Source: Methanobrevibacter millerae (lineage in GTDB: Archaea > Methanobacteriota > Methanobacteria > Methanobacteriales > Methanobacteriaceae). From it: a stretch of 64,000 nucleotides of DNA. The notes beneath the pieces were generated by a model that ran no database searches, was not told the DNA's origin, and saw only the letters and a program-made list of their open reading frames with translations. The translations under genes were made by a program, and so were the position numbers. Positions 15,839 to 25,063 of the stretch are shown piece after piece (within the stretch, counting starts at the first letter, position 1; each line of letters starts with the position of its first letter). The stretch spans positions 62,001 to 126,000 of the forward strand of contig NZ_FMXB01000004.1 in the NCBI RefSeq assembly GCF_900103415.1, written 5' to 3'.

Positions 15839-16225
15839 AATTAAAATCAGATGAGAGAATGAAGAACCTACAGCCAACTAATTGACCTATGGAATGAATT
15901 CCATGGAAAGTCGCCACCAGCGGTGACAATGACATGCAGGCTGAACCAAGGATGGTTTTTACCTTCTAATCTTTCATGTATAATTAAGTAAAAGGAAGTA
16001 TATAAACATTTTCATTAATATGAAAGAGTAGCGAAAAGTCAGCTCCTCTTCTCTTTTTTAAATCCAGCCCTTTTTTTGATTCATTATTTCATGGAATATT
16101 CCTTTCAATGTTTCTCAAATTCTTCACCGAATACCAAAACTTTTTAAATATCAATGATTAAATCCTTAAATAGAAATCAGTTGCTGTTTGAAACAAATGT
16201 ATTCAAAATCCTTGAGGCGAATATT
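15839..16225. other. gene-free stretch with a possible coding remnant
   Basis: Positions 15860-15965 are less AT-rich than their surroundings and read on the plus strand as RTYSQLIDLWNEFHG followed by KSPPAVTMTCRLNQGW, with a stop just before it and no start, so this may be the relic of a gene. It includes a near-palindrome atggaatgaattccat. Positions 16187-16207 hold one copy of a 21-bp palindromic element also found at 21766 and 23849. Confidence 0.35.
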
Positions 16226-17011
16226 ATGGATTTAAAAAAGCTAGTTACAAGTTCATTCAAATATCCATTCAGAAACATTAAAAGACTGCCGATAATCTGT
16301 CTTCTGTTCATTTTGATTGCCATCATTCCAATCGGCATGATATCAGACAACAGTTACGTTACGGCAATTGGCGTGATTGCTTTTTTCCTATTCATTCTGC
16401 TTGTGCCGGGATATTTCCTCTCCATTGTAAAGCTTGGTTCAAATCAGTCCGCAATGCTTCCCTCATTCAATCTCGTAAACAACATATACGACTCCATAAG
16501 GGTGATGTTTTTAAGAATAGTCTACATGATCATTCCGGCTTTCGTATTCTTCCTTGCCTTAACCGCATTCGGCTCCACAAGCAGGGAAATGCTTTACAAC
16601 TTAAGAATACCTGAGTTTATAGTGACCGTCGGACTGGTGCTGGTTCTGGTTTTAATCATCTATCTAATATTTGAATTCCTTTTATTCTTTGCAAAGGCCA
16701 GACTGGCTTACTTCAATAGCCTGAAGGAAGCCTTAAACATCAAAAAGGTAATAGGAGATATCAGAAGCATAGGCATTGTCAACATAATCAAATGGCTGAT
16801 AATAATGGCAGTATTGCTGAACGTGGTTACTTTTGCAACGTCATTCGTGATTTCAATTCCTTATGTGGGTTTTCTGATATATGTCTGCGTTGTCATTCCA
16901 ATCATTGAAAGCATAGCCAATTATTCACTGGGATTGCTGTATTCTAATATTGCTAGAAATTATGATGATGCAGAGCTTATTGAATCTCAAACAAATGATT
17001 TATTGCAATAA
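16226..17011 (+). CDS. DUF4013-like multipass membrane protein
   Basis: Starts MDLKKLVTSSFKYPFRNIKR, a common opening for this family in Methanobacteriales, with GAGGCGAATATT before the ATG; a longer frame begins at 16154. Five to six transmembrane segments are visible (LPIICLLFILIAIIPIGM, IGVIAFFLFILLVPGYFL, IVYMIIPAFVFFLALTAF, VGLVLVLVLIIYLIFEFL, IIKWLIIMAVLLNVVTFA, FLIYVCVVIPIIESIA). The function of the family is unknown. Confidence 0.7.
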   Translation: MDLKKLVTSSFKYPFRNIKRLPIICLLFILIAIIPIGMISDNSYVTAIGVIAFFLFILLVPGYFLSIVKLGSNQSAMLPSFNLVNNIYDSIRVMFLRIVYMIIPAFVFFLALTAFGSTSREMLYNLRIPEFIVTVGLVLVLVLIIYLIFEFLLFFAKARLAYFNSLKEALNIKKVIGDIRSIGIVNIIKWLIIMAVLLNVVTFATSFVISIPYVGFLIYVCVVIPIIESIANYSLGLLYSNIARNYDDAELIESQTNDLLQ

Positions 17012-17012
17012 C

Positions 17013-18254
17013 TTATTTTTTCGCATATTCACCCAGATAATCAAGCGGCAGGGAATTTTTTGCCCGATAATAATATTCCGTTGCTGCGGTAAATATTACG
17101 TCAGATGCTGAATTGACTGCCGTTTCACAGGAATCCTGAATGACGCTGATTATAAATCCTACGGCAACAACCTGCATGGAAATGTCCTGGCTTATGCCGA
17201 ACAGGGAGCATGTAAGGGGTATGAGAAGCAATGATCCTCCAATAACGCCTGAAGCACAGCAGGCAGCTAGCATGGTCAATAAAGCCAAAATTACTGCAAG
17301 AGGAAGCGAAAGTGTAATTCCCATCGTATGGCACGTGATGAGAGTCATGACTGCAATGGTGACCGCAGCGCCGTTTGTATTGATGGTTGAGCCTAAAGGT
17401 ATGCTTATGGAATAGAAATTCCTGTCCAGTCTCATTTTTTCACATATCTGCATATTGATTGGAATGTTAGCGGCTGAACTTCTTGAAAAGAATGCCGTGA
17501 TTCCGCTTTCACGGTAAGCTATTAAAACAAGGTGGATAGGGTTGCGTCTCAATATTATGGCGGCAATTAACGGATTGATTATAAAACCGACAATGGCTAT
17601 GCAGACTACAATCAGAAAAATCGCCTGGCCGTATTGGGTAAAGATGCTTAATCCGCTTTGGGAAACGGAGGTGAATACAAGACCCATAATACCTATTGGG
17701 GCAAACTGGATGATTATTGCAACAACCTTTGTGCACGCTTCGGATATGTCATTGATCATGTCCTTTGTCGCATCGCTTGCAACCATCTTCAAGGCCAAAC
17801 CGAACATCATTGACCAGAAAAGGATTCCAAGATATTCCCCTTCAGCCAGCGCCTGAACGGGACTTGAAAATATTTTCAAAATCATTCCATTGATTACATC
17901 GCCGATTCCGACGGGAGCGGTGGCATTGCTTGATGCGGATAAATGGATGCTTACCGGATAAATCTGGCATGTGATAATTGATAGGGCTGCAGCTATAAAA
18001 TTAGTTAATAGAAACAGTATGATAATCATTTTGAATTTCGAACCGTTGCTTGTTTCTGCACGGGAAATGGCTGCTGCCACAAGTATGAAAACCATTATCG
18101 GAGCAATGGCTTTAAGGGCTGATACGAAAATATCCCCAATAAGGCTTATGAATTGCCATTGGGGAACTGTAATTCCTAAAACAGCCCCTATTATCAGTCC
18201 GATAATAATCTTTAGGATGAAACTTGACTGGGTCCATTTTTTAATTATATCCAT
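17013..18254 (-). CDS. sstT: serine/threonine:Na+ symporter SstT
   Basis: A dicarboxylate/amino acid:cation symporter (DAACS) family protein of 413 residues, the normal size for SstT. Diagnostic segments are GITAFFSRSSAANIPINMQI (the serine-rich re-entrant loop), FYSISIPLGSTINTNGAAVT (the NTNGAA-type substrate/Na+ motif) and the late QDSCETAVNSASDVIFTA, which separates SstT from glutamate transporters. Located in the cytoplasmic membrane, it imports Ser/Thr with sodium. It stands alone, convergent with the DUF4013 gene with only one base between the two stops. Confidence 0.92.
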   Translation of the reverse strand: MDIIKKWTQSSFILKIIIGLIIGAVLGITVPQWQFISLIGDIFVSALKAIAPIMVFILVAAAISRAETSNGSKFKMIIILFLLTNFIAAALSIITCQIYPVSIHLSASSNATAPVGIGDVINGMILKIFSSPVQALAEGEYLGILFWSMMFGLALKMVASDATKDMINDISEACTKVVAIIIQFAPIGIMGLVFTSVSQSGLSIFTQYGQAIFLIVVCIAIVGFIINPLIAAIILRRNPIHLVLIAYRESGITAFFSRSSAANIPINMQICEKMRLDRNFYSISIPLGSTINTNGAAVTIAVMTLITCHTMGITLSLPLAVILALLTMLAACCASGVIGGSLLLIPLTCSLFGISQDISMQVVAVGFIISVIQDSCETAVNSASDVIFTAATEYYYRAKNSLPLDYLGEYAKK

Positions 18255-18413
18255 ATTGAATGCACCTGCATTTTAACTTTTAATCCGTTTTAATGTCTGC
18301 ACGGCTTTTTGCACAAACATTCATCATATTAATATATCATTTAAACTGATATTTAGTATTTTACATTGAATATTAAACATTAAATAAGTATTTATTAAAA
18401 AAGACATACACTT

Positions 18414-19229
18414 TTAGAAATCCTTCAAATCAGTGCTGGTCATATTTACCTTAAGGGGAGTTAAGCTCGGTCTTTTTTCAACGAACAATGCGTATCCGTC
18501 ACTGTCTTTTTCATATTCCTGAACCAGACTTGACGTAATCATAATCAGGTCATCAGTTGATTGATTTTCATCTAAAGGATAGTTAAACAAGTCCCTTTTT
18601 TCTTCATCAGTACTGTCAATGACATGCTTGTCAAGCATTTTGTGTGAGAGATGGGTAATCATAACCTCTTCGGATGCGTAATTGGAAGGAACGTTTAAAT
18701 TGAATAAATCCACGCTTTCGGGAAATCCTTCATCCCTTATTTTCACCACCAAATCATGCAAAACCTTTTTGGTCAGGGTGAAATCATAATCGATGTACCA
18801 TTCGCCGTTTTCATCCTGCTTATATGATGTTTTGGGATCTATAAAAAGAGAAACGGCTATTGCCGGAATTCCCAGGCTGACCGCTTCAAAAGCAGCGCAT
18901 ACCGTTCCTGAGGAAGTTATGTCGCAGCTTATGTTAACACCCTGATTAATTCCGCTTATCACCAAATCGGGCTTTTCATCCATCACGTAATCAACACCGA
19001 CAATCACGGCATCTGCAGGGCTTCCAGAAACGGAATATGCTGAGCTTCCGTCTTCCAGTTTACACTGATTGATTTGCAAATGCTTAAATAATGAAATGCG
19101 ACGTCCGACGCTGCTGTTATTCTCATCGGGAGCGACAACATAAACATCGGCCAAATCCTCAACGGCCTGCTTTGCGGCCAATATTCCCTGAGCAAAAACC
19201 CCGTCGTCATTTGATATTAGAATTTTCAT
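18414..19229 (-). CDS. surE: 5'/3'-nucleotidase SurE
   Basis: Starts MKILISNDDG with the metal-binding Asp-Asp, continues VYVVAPDENNSS, SGSPADAVIVG and DLVISGINQGVNIS, the complete SurE motif set. 271 residues, normal length. It is a metal-dependent phosphatase acting on nucleoside monophosphates. The upstream gene for a SAP-domain protein ends 13 bp before the start, so the two are probably cotranscribed. Confidence 0.92.
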   Translation of the reverse strand: MKILISNDDGVFAQGILAAKQAVEDLADVYVVAPDENNSSVGRRISLFKHLQINQCKLEDGSSAYSVSGSPADAVIVGVDYVMDEKPDLVISGINQGVNISCDITSSGTVCAAFEAVSLGIPAIAVSLFIDPKTSYKQDENGEWYIDYDFTLTKKVLHDLVVKIRDEGFPESVDLFNLNVPSNYASEEVMITHLSHKMLDKHVIDSTDEEKRDLFNYPLDENQSTDDLIMITSSLVQEYEKDSDGYALFVEKRPSLTPLKVNMTSTDLKDF

Positions 19230-19242
19230 AATATTTCAACCC

Positions 19243-20211
19243 CTAAAAATCGAATAATGTTTTTTGAGTGATTTTTTTAATCCTTAAATCATCGTTTTGG
19301 TAAAAGCGTTTATCCAAATCATTATTTATTCTTGAATAATCCTTGGAATTCATAATGTCGTTCAGGCATCTGTAGGCGTCATATTTTGATACGATTATCC
19401 TCACAAATTCAAAGGAATCCCATACCAGATAAAAGGTGTTTATCACAATGTTCTTGCTTAATTCCTCCTTTAAAAGCCCCAAATCATTATAAACATCCAT
19501 GTAAACACCGACATGCTCTTTCAAATCATCGATTTTCCATATCGGGTTGATGTTCATGCAGAAAACCTTAAGGACATATTCAAGCATCTGCCTGAAATTC
19601 TCCTTTTTGAAGAAATGCTCGGACATTATGCGGTTATTTGAAATGAAGCTTTCGTGATTTTTTTCCTCAATTGCCTTATCGATGTGGAGATTGATGAATT
19701 CAACCGGAATATTTGCTTCCTTTTTTCTGTAATTGAGCATGTAAAAGTCATTGAATTCATTGAAATAATAATCCTCAGAGAGGTATTCAGTGAAAATCCT
19801 TATCCTTCTTTTCTTGTTTTTATAAAACGTCTTGGATTTTGAAGATAGGTAATAGTCTATTTCAAACAGCTTGTTTTCAAAAATCCTTCTTTCGATTCTT
19901 CTTCTTTTTCCTGAAGTCTTAAGGCCGTGATTTCTAAGGATTTTCTTTAAGTCCTTTGTCTTGTACTTTTTAATCTGTTTTGAAAGCTCATTCTTGTTTT
20001 CATTGTTTAGGATATACTTGTTTTCAATGAGATAATCCCTCAGATAATCCTCAGACAAGTTGTATTTATAAGCGACTTCCCGAATTGCCTTATCAATGCT
20101 TGAGTCACTTTTGTAAACCCGATAGATAAAGTCGAATGTATACTGTATTTGTGAAATTTCATAGCCTTCAGGGGCATTATTCAGGTATTTGAGTGAAAAC
20201 TTTTCGGACAT
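19243..20211 (-). CDS. SAP-domain protein of unknown function
   Basis: Residues ~80-115 (KYKTKDLKKILRNHGLKTSG then KRRRIERRIFENK) match the SAP helix-extension-helix, a putative DNA/RNA-binding motif. Upstream of it is a helical segment (AIREVAYKYNLSEDYLRDYL) that may be another HTH. The C-terminal 180 residues are helical and unrecognised. It is probably transcribed with surE and is divergent from cas2 across about 80 bp. Confidence 0.65.
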   Translation of the reverse strand: MSEKFSLKYLNNAPEGYEISQIQYTFDFIYRVYKSDSSIDKAIREVAYKYNLSEDYLRDYLIENKYILNNENKNELSKQIKKYKTKDLKKILRNHGLKTSGKRRRIERRIFENKLFEIDYYLSSKSKTFYKNKKRRIRIFTEYLSEDYYFNEFNDFYMLNYRKKEANIPVEFINLHIDKAIEEKNHESFISNNRIMSEHFFKKENFRQMLEYVLKVFCMNINPIWKIDDLKEHVGVYMDVYNDLGLLKEELSKNIVINTFYLVWDSFEFVRIIVSKYDAYRCLNDIMNSKDYSRINNDLDKRFYQNDDLRIKKITQKTLFDF

Positions 20212-20294
20212 AATTACTAATACTTTTATAGGTTTTAATTATTATACTTAGTGAAAACAAAGTTAATTAAAAAGGATTAATCTAAATTAATTAC

Positions 20295-20570
20295 ATGTAC
20301 ATCATGGCTAGTTTTGAGTGCAAATTCAAAAGCAATCAGGAAAATATTGAAAGAGCATTTCAGCATTTTGGGCTTAGAAAGCTTCAAAGCTCATTATATG
20401 CAGGGACACTGGAGAATAATGAACGTGAAATGTTGGTGGAAAACATCAATAAAATAATTAGGGAAAATGACAGCGTCTTGATAGTTCCAATTTGTCAGAG
20501 CTGTTACCTGAAAAAGGAAATCTGCGGAAGAAAAATCAAGTTCAAAAAGGATTTATACAGGGTGTATTAA
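20295..20570 (+). CDS. cas2: CRISPR-associated protein Cas2
   Basis: 91 residues with the Cas2 ferredoxin-like pattern: a first strand MYIMASFECKF, then RAFQHFGLRKLQSSLYAGTL, NINKIIRENDSVLIVPICQ and a C-terminal strand. The first strand lacks the usual acidic residue of VxYDI (here ASFECKF), so metal-dependent nuclease activity is doubtful, although Cas2 mainly has a structural role with Cas1. Its stop is followed after one base by the ATG of cas1. No cas4, effector genes or repeat array are in the window. Confidence 0.85.
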   Translation: MYIMASFECKFKSNQENIERAFQHFGLRKLQSSLYAGTLENNEREMLVENINKIIRENDSVLIVPICQSCYLKKEICGRKIKFKKDLYRVY

Positions 20571-20571
20571 T

Positions 20572-21568
20572 ATGAAACTTATAATTGACGGATACAGCAA
20601 ATCAATCCATAAAAAGGATAATCAGATTGTCATTACATGAAAAGGATGAAATCCTGGATTCCATTAAGGCAAGTGAAATAACTGACATTACCCTTGTTGG
20701 AAAAGGATACGTTACATTCGATGCATTGAATTTAATGGCTGAAAACAACATTAAACTGATAGCCATTAATCCTCGAGGACAGCTGACATACACTCTGGAG
20801 TCACCTGACTGGAGAAACGTGAGACTTAAAAAAGAGCAGTACAGATTAAGCGAGAATCAATTAGGTCTTGAAATATCAAAGGAACTGATAATTTCAAAAA
20901 TGAAAAATCAAAAGGCAACACTGATTACTTTGAATAAGAATAAGAAACTAAAAAGAGTGTTTAATCATAGATTGAAAATCGACGAATGTATAGTCCAACT
21001 TTCGCAATTGGAATTAAATGGAAATAATTCTGATTTGAGGATGAAAATAATGGGATTAGAAGGAAAAGCATCGAATGAATACTGGTCTGGAGTCAAACAT
21101 TTCATTCCATCGGAAATCGGCTTTGAGTCAAGAACAAAAAAGCCCACCGATTTGCTGAATTCAATGCTCAATTATTCTTATGCAATCCTAGCAAGCGAAA
21201 TAACAAAAAGCATCCTTCTTGAAGGCTTGGATCCCTACTGCGGATTCCTGCATTTTGACATGGATGGGCGGACCAGTTTAACGTTTGATTTGATAGAGCC
21301 TTTTAGACAGCAAATTGTTGATAAAACAGTGATAGGCCTAATCAATAGAAAACAGGTTGATGTTGATGATTTGGACAGAAGAAACAATACGATAAAATTA
21401 GAAGCAAGAAAAGTTATTATAGAAAAGATATTAGCTAAAATCTACTCGACAATTACATATAATGGTGAAACAGTTAGTTATTATGATTTGATTAGAAAAC
21501 AAAGTGCAAATTTGGCTAAAACCTTGATGGATGGTGGAAAATTCAATGGATTTTATCTTCGATGGTGA
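20572..21568 (+). pseudogene. cas1: Cas1 integrase, frameshifted near the 5' end
   Basis: The proper start is the ATG at 20572 (MKLIIDGYSKSIHKKDNQIV), but this frame ends at TGA 20638-20640. The rest of Cas1 continues in the next frame from HEKDEILDSIKASEITDITL to the stop at 21568. One extra base near 20633-20636 explains it. The downstream part keeps the catalytic Glu (GLEGKASNEYW), His (CGFLHFD) and acidic residue (TFDLIEPFR). A TTG at 20585 could restart in the long frame but would lose the first strands. Either the adaptation module is dead, or the shift is a sequence error. Confidence 0.88.
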
Positions 21569-21765
21569 GGAAATATAAGGAGTTTTTAGCATGATAATTC
21601 ATGTCATCAAAAGTGATGAAAAATACTGTTGATGTTAAGGTTTTATTCATGGATTTTGAGGAAACCTCCCCAAAAAGATAGTATTGAAAATGATGTCCTC
21701 AAAAGATTTTTAAAAGAGGAAATATAAAAGTGTTAAATAGCTAATTAAAGGAAAATTTCATAGTG

Positions 21766-21786
21766 TTTGAAACGAATGTTTTAAAA
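21766..21786. repeat. 21-bp palindromic element, copy 2
   Basis: TTTGAAACGAATGTTTTAAAA, related to the better palindrome at 23849-23869. It lies just beyond the end of the truncated permease fragment. Confidence 0.45.
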
Positions 21787-21790
21787 AGCA

Positions 21791-21943
21791 TTATTCAAAA
21801 CCTGAACTGGTCTGTTCAAGACCATAATATTCCCCACAGACTCCACAAAATGCAAAAATACCTAGAAATGCCATTAAAAATATAGAAATGAATTGTGTCT
21901 TATTGATTTTAATGTCTCTAAGCATCTTTTTAGATAATGACAT
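21791..21943 (-). pseudogene. N-terminal fragment of an FtsX-like ABC transporter permease
   Basis: A 50-codon ORF starting MSLSKKMLRDIKINKTQFIS followed by the first membrane helix (IFLMAFLGIFAFCGVCGEYY) and a stop. This is the typical start of large FtsX/MacB-type permeases, which normally run several hundred residues. The remaining part is absent from the neighbourhood, so this is a truncated relic. The break lies next to the 21-bp palindromic element at 21766. Confidence 0.65.
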
Positions 21944-21998
21944 AATATAATATAAGAAAAAAATAAGATTTAAATTTTAGTAAAAAAAATTAGAGTTT

Positions 21999-22226
21999 TT
22001 AAAAGAAAAAGACTAATAAAAACCCTATGAAAATAAAAAAGAAATTCAATCCATATAAGGACAATGCTCCTTTTAAATATTTATCCTCTTTTGATTTAGT
22101 ATAGAAATAATAAGTGACAATACAACCTATTATTAGAATAGGAAGCGTTATGATAATACTTATATACCTTCTAAACATGAATATTGCTATTGGAATAATT
22201 ATTGCCATAATTTGTTTTGCATTCAT
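21999..22226 (-). CDS. small membrane protein (75 aa)
   Basis: The ATG at 22226 follows GGAGGGATTAAAT, a strong site, and starts two bases after the stop of the upstream gene; the longer TTG frame is not needed. Two to three hydrophobic helices (QIMAIIIPIAIFMF, SIIITLPILIIGCIVTYYFY, LYGLNFFFIFIGFLLVFFF). Function unknown; third gene of a membrane-protein operon. Confidence 0.55.
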   Translation of the reverse strand: MNAKQIMAIIIPIAIFMFRRYISIIITLPILIIGCIVTYYFYTKSKEDKYLKGALSLYGLNFFFIFIGFLLVFFF

Positions 22227-22228
22227 AT

Positions 22229-22948
22229 TTAATCCCTCCAACTTTGCATCAATCCAGTAAAAGTAACTGTATCAAATTGATTAATTAACAATGAAAATAC
22301 AACCAATATAAATCCTAAATAGATTATAAGTCCAATGAGTTCCCTATTGTCAAATGGCAGATATTTATTAACCTTATCCGGAAATATAATCCACAAATAA
22401 CTTAATGTTGTAATGATGAAAATAATGACACCATCAGCTATTGAAGAACAGTGAAATGCAGAATAATAACCCTGCAAAACAACAAACATTGCACACCAAA
22501 GAAAATATAAAGGTCTGTAGCCTATTACTTCTTTATCACCAATCCATCTGCTTTCATCACCAAATGCATTGAATCTCAAACTAACACCTAAAAAAGGCAA
22601 CAGATAGATTAATGCATATAAAACTGATTTAAATATTCCAATATCATATAAAAAAAACAAAAATAAAAAAACAGCAATTGACGAACCATAAAATGAAATA
22701 TAACCAAATGCCTCAGTCGTATAACTCTTAAAATATTCTCTTTTAAAATGAAATTTCTCATTTAATTCATTGTGAAAAAATGTATAGATAAAGCCGCCTA
22801 AAAATGTGAAAATCACAGATATTTCAAAAACAATTGAAAATAAATTTATTTTAAAAGAATAAAATATAACAACAGCAAAAAAGCTACACATGCCCACAAA
22901 TATCAAAAGAGCATTTTTTTTAGATATTGGTTCATTGAAATTAAACAT
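22229..22948 (-). CDS. multipass membrane protein of unknown function (239 aa)
   Basis: Six or so transmembrane helices and short loops, with no transporter motif recognised. GGGTGAGTAATT precedes the ATG and overlaps the end of the upstream gene, so translation is coupled. It is very AT-rich. Likely partner of the genes on either side. Confidence 0.6.
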   Translation of the reverse strand: MFNFNEPISKKNALLIFVGMCSFFAVVIFYSFKINLFSIVFEISVIFTFLGGFIYTFFHNELNEKFHFKREYFKSYTTEAFGYISFYGSSIAVFLFLFFLYDIGIFKSVLYALIYLLPFLGVSLRFNAFGDESRWIGDKEVIGYRPLYFLWCAMFVVLQGYYSAFHCSSIADGVIIFIITTLSYLWIIFPDKVNKYLPFDNRELIGLIIYLGFILVVFSLLINQFDTVTFTGLMQSWRD

Positions 22949-22954
22949 AATTAC

Positions 22955-23761
22955 TCACCCAAGAGGAATATTTGCCCATGCACTACCATACTCCATACCT
23001 GTATCAAAAGCCGCTTTATTTAATTTTTTGAAAGAAAGTTCCTGATCCACATCATTCGCAAAACAATTACATACAAAGCCTGCTACACCTAATCCAATAC
23101 CTAACATAACAAAACCTCCATTACAATAACTATTTGTAAGAACAATATAAGATGAGGATATAAGAAAACCTCCTGCAATACGTGCTACTTCATCCCATTC
23201 ATCCTCTGATAAACCTAAAAAATTTTGGTCATCATTAAAACGATGATTTAAATCCGTTTGAGAATCATTAACCAACAATATCTCATAAACCTTTTTACCA
23301 CCATCCTGAGTATTGTCAGTTAAACCATCACAGAAACAATAAGAATAATCATAGGAAACAGCACCTTTATAAATAAATCCATCAATATTTGTTATAATCG
23401 AAACTATTCCTGATGTTTGATTAATAAGTAATGTTTCAGGATAATCCTTTAATGATAAATTTAATATTTGATTTTGCTGAGTAATTCTAAACCAACTTTC
23501 ATTAAACAAATGAGAAAATAAAGCAGAACAGGAACTAATAGTATCCAAACCAGATTTATACTGGTTTAATACATCTAAGTCCATTTCATTGTTGTGAATT
23601 TTTTTAAATCTATCTGAAAATCGTCTTCTAAACTCATCAATAGTCATCATCATCATTTCGTAATCTTTATAAGTTCCATATCTGTTTAATGGTGAAACAA
23701 ATTCGATTGTTTCATCTCTTATTAATATTCCGTCTTCTTTTGTCATCTGATAATTTTCCAA
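22955..23761 (-). CDS. hypothetical protein with open 5' end, perhaps truncated
   Basis: Not recognised. The coding sense continues upstream of the TTG at 23761 (CDNIDEKLIYELFGGNELSE and further) to a stop at 23903-23905, but there is no ATG or GTG in that extension. The true N-terminus is therefore missing or uses a rare start; the ATG at 23746 is the first normal one. The C-terminal part has a Gly-rich hydrophobic segment (GGFVMLGIGLGVAGFVCNCF) that may insert in the membrane. A 21-bp palindrome (23849-23869) lies within the extension, next to the likely break. Confidence 0.45.
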   Translation of the reverse strand: MENYQMTKEDGILIRDETIEFVSPLNRYGTYKDYEMMMMTIDEFRRRFSDRFKKIHNNEMDLDVLNQYKSGLDTISSCSALFSHLFNESWFRITQQNQILNLSLKDYPETLLINQTSGIVSIITNIDGFIYKGAVSYDYSYCFCDGLTDNTQDGGKKVYEILLVNDSQTDLNHRFNDDQNFLGLSEDEWDEVARIAGGFLISSSYIVLTNSYCNGGFVMLGIGLGVAGFVCNCFANDVDQELSFKKLNKAAFDTGMEYGSAWANIPLG

Positions 23762-23848
23762 TAAAGTTAAATAGTCCTCTGAAAGTTCATTTCCCCCAAA
23801 TAATTCATATATAAGTTTTTCATCGATGTTATCACACCCTGATTGAAG

Positions 23849-23869
23849 TTTGAAACGAATGTTTTCAAA
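23849..23869. repeat. 21-bp palindromic element, copy 3
   Basis: TTTGAAA-CGAATGT-TTTCAAA, exact 7-bp inverted arms with a 7-bp centre. Related copies lie at 16187-16207 and 21766-21786. Confidence 0.55.
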
Positions 23870-23902
23870 GATAAATTCAAAAAAAAAATATTTTAATTTT
23901 TT

Positions 23903-24059
23903 TCAATTACTCCATTTTCTGCTTAATTCCTTATCATTGAACTCGGAATACTCCTGGCAGTTCGGATATTTCTCACTTACATTATCCGTGAAAAATTTCA
24001 AGCAATAATCCTTCTTGCCATTATAATTTTCACAATTCTCATGAATATTCTCACCCATA
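23903..24059 (-). pseudogene. small Cys-containing protein, frameshifted
   Basis: A strong GGAGGAATTTTATT precedes the ATG at 24059. The first 19 codons read MGENIHENCENYNGKKDYC; the frame then reaches a stop after 25 codons. Removing one base from the run at 24000-24002 restores a 51-residue frame (KFFTDNVSEKYPNCQEYSEF and on to KWSN). The restored protein would have three cysteines. The shift is at a short homopolymer, so a sequence error is possible. Confidence 0.5.
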
Positions 24060-24305
24060 ATAAAATTCCTCCTATTATTATATTATATTATATTTTTCTA
24101 CTACTAAAATTAATACCCAACACATTCATTTTTCAAATTCAAACAAATCATTAATACCGCCCAAGACAGGTATTTGCTAATTAAATAATCATATTTCGCC
24201 CTGACAAAATGACAGTCCATATAAAAACTTTTATATAACAACTGAAATAGATTATTAAATATAGTAAAGCTTTTTAAAAAGTTAAAGATGAAAAAGAGGG
24301 GTTAT

Positions 24306-24938
24306 CTATGATTTTTGCACATCCTCTGTAGTATAACAGCCGGCATCTTTTTCTTTAGCTTTTATGACTTGAAATTCAATGATTTCATTCAAAAATTCTT
24401 CATTTAAATCCATGTTTGAATATTCCTCTATTACTGCTTCAAACATCAGTGCTCGCCTCATCAAATCCGCTTTCGTTAACTTCAGGTTCACGTTATTGTC
24501 ACTGTCAATCATTATATCGATTAATTCAACGGCTTTTTTTCTTATTTCGATTGCGTTATCCACATCATTGACATCATCACATGCCCATGCACAGTGAAGA
24601 AGGGAATAGAATTGAGCATCAACATCATTATTGTTTATCAGAGATTCACGGTAGAATATCCTGGACAAATTGTTTTCAAAATCAAAACCGTCACAGTTTT
24701 TATATGATTCAGTTTCAAGAAATTCCCTGTCAATAATTGGTTTTTCTTTGAAATCATGTGATACATATCCACAGTTATTGCATTCTTTAGTCCAAGTATT
24801 CATTGTACTTCTCATCATTTCAGGCGGCCTTAAATCCAAATCCTGTGCGCCAAATCTGTTTGTTGACATTAAGTTATATATTTCCATCTCATTTTCACAT
24901 ATTGGACATTTTACTTTTACTGGAAAAATCTGAGTCAT
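24306..24938 (-). CDS. zinc-ribbon protein with helical repeat region (210 aa)
   Basis: Residues 11-60 hold two CxxC knuckles (KCPICENEME and ECNNCGYVSHDF) around RFGAQDLDLRPPEMMRST, a pattern seen in DUF2225-like proteins, which are probably zinc-binding. The C-terminal part looks like TPR-type helices (AQFYSLLHCAWACDD, AIEIRKKAVELIDIMI). AGGTGATAAC precedes the ATG. It has its own transcript; function unknown. Confidence 0.6.
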   Translation of the reverse strand: MTQIFPVKVKCPICENEMEIYNLMSTNRFGAQDLDLRPPEMMRSTMNTWTKECNNCGYVSHDFKEKPIIDREFLETESYKNCDGFDFENNLSRIFYRESLINNNDVDAQFYSLLHCAWACDDVNDVDNAIEIRKKAVELIDIMIDSDNNVNLKLTKADLMRRALMFEAVIEEYSNMDLNEEFLNEIIEFQVIKAKEKDAGCYTTEDVQKS

Positions 24939-25063
24939 GTTATCACCTTGTGTATAATGTGTGTTTTAATAATATTTAAAGTTGATGCGTTTCCAATATT
25001 TCCCAATGAAAAATACCAAATTAAATTATGCGCTAAATTATCAACATTAACGGATTTAAGTTA

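Noticed and set aside
21763-21884. Plus-strand GTG ORF VFETNVLKSIIQNLNW...
   Set aside because: Antisense to the FtsX-like N-terminal fragment and without its own ribosome binding site.
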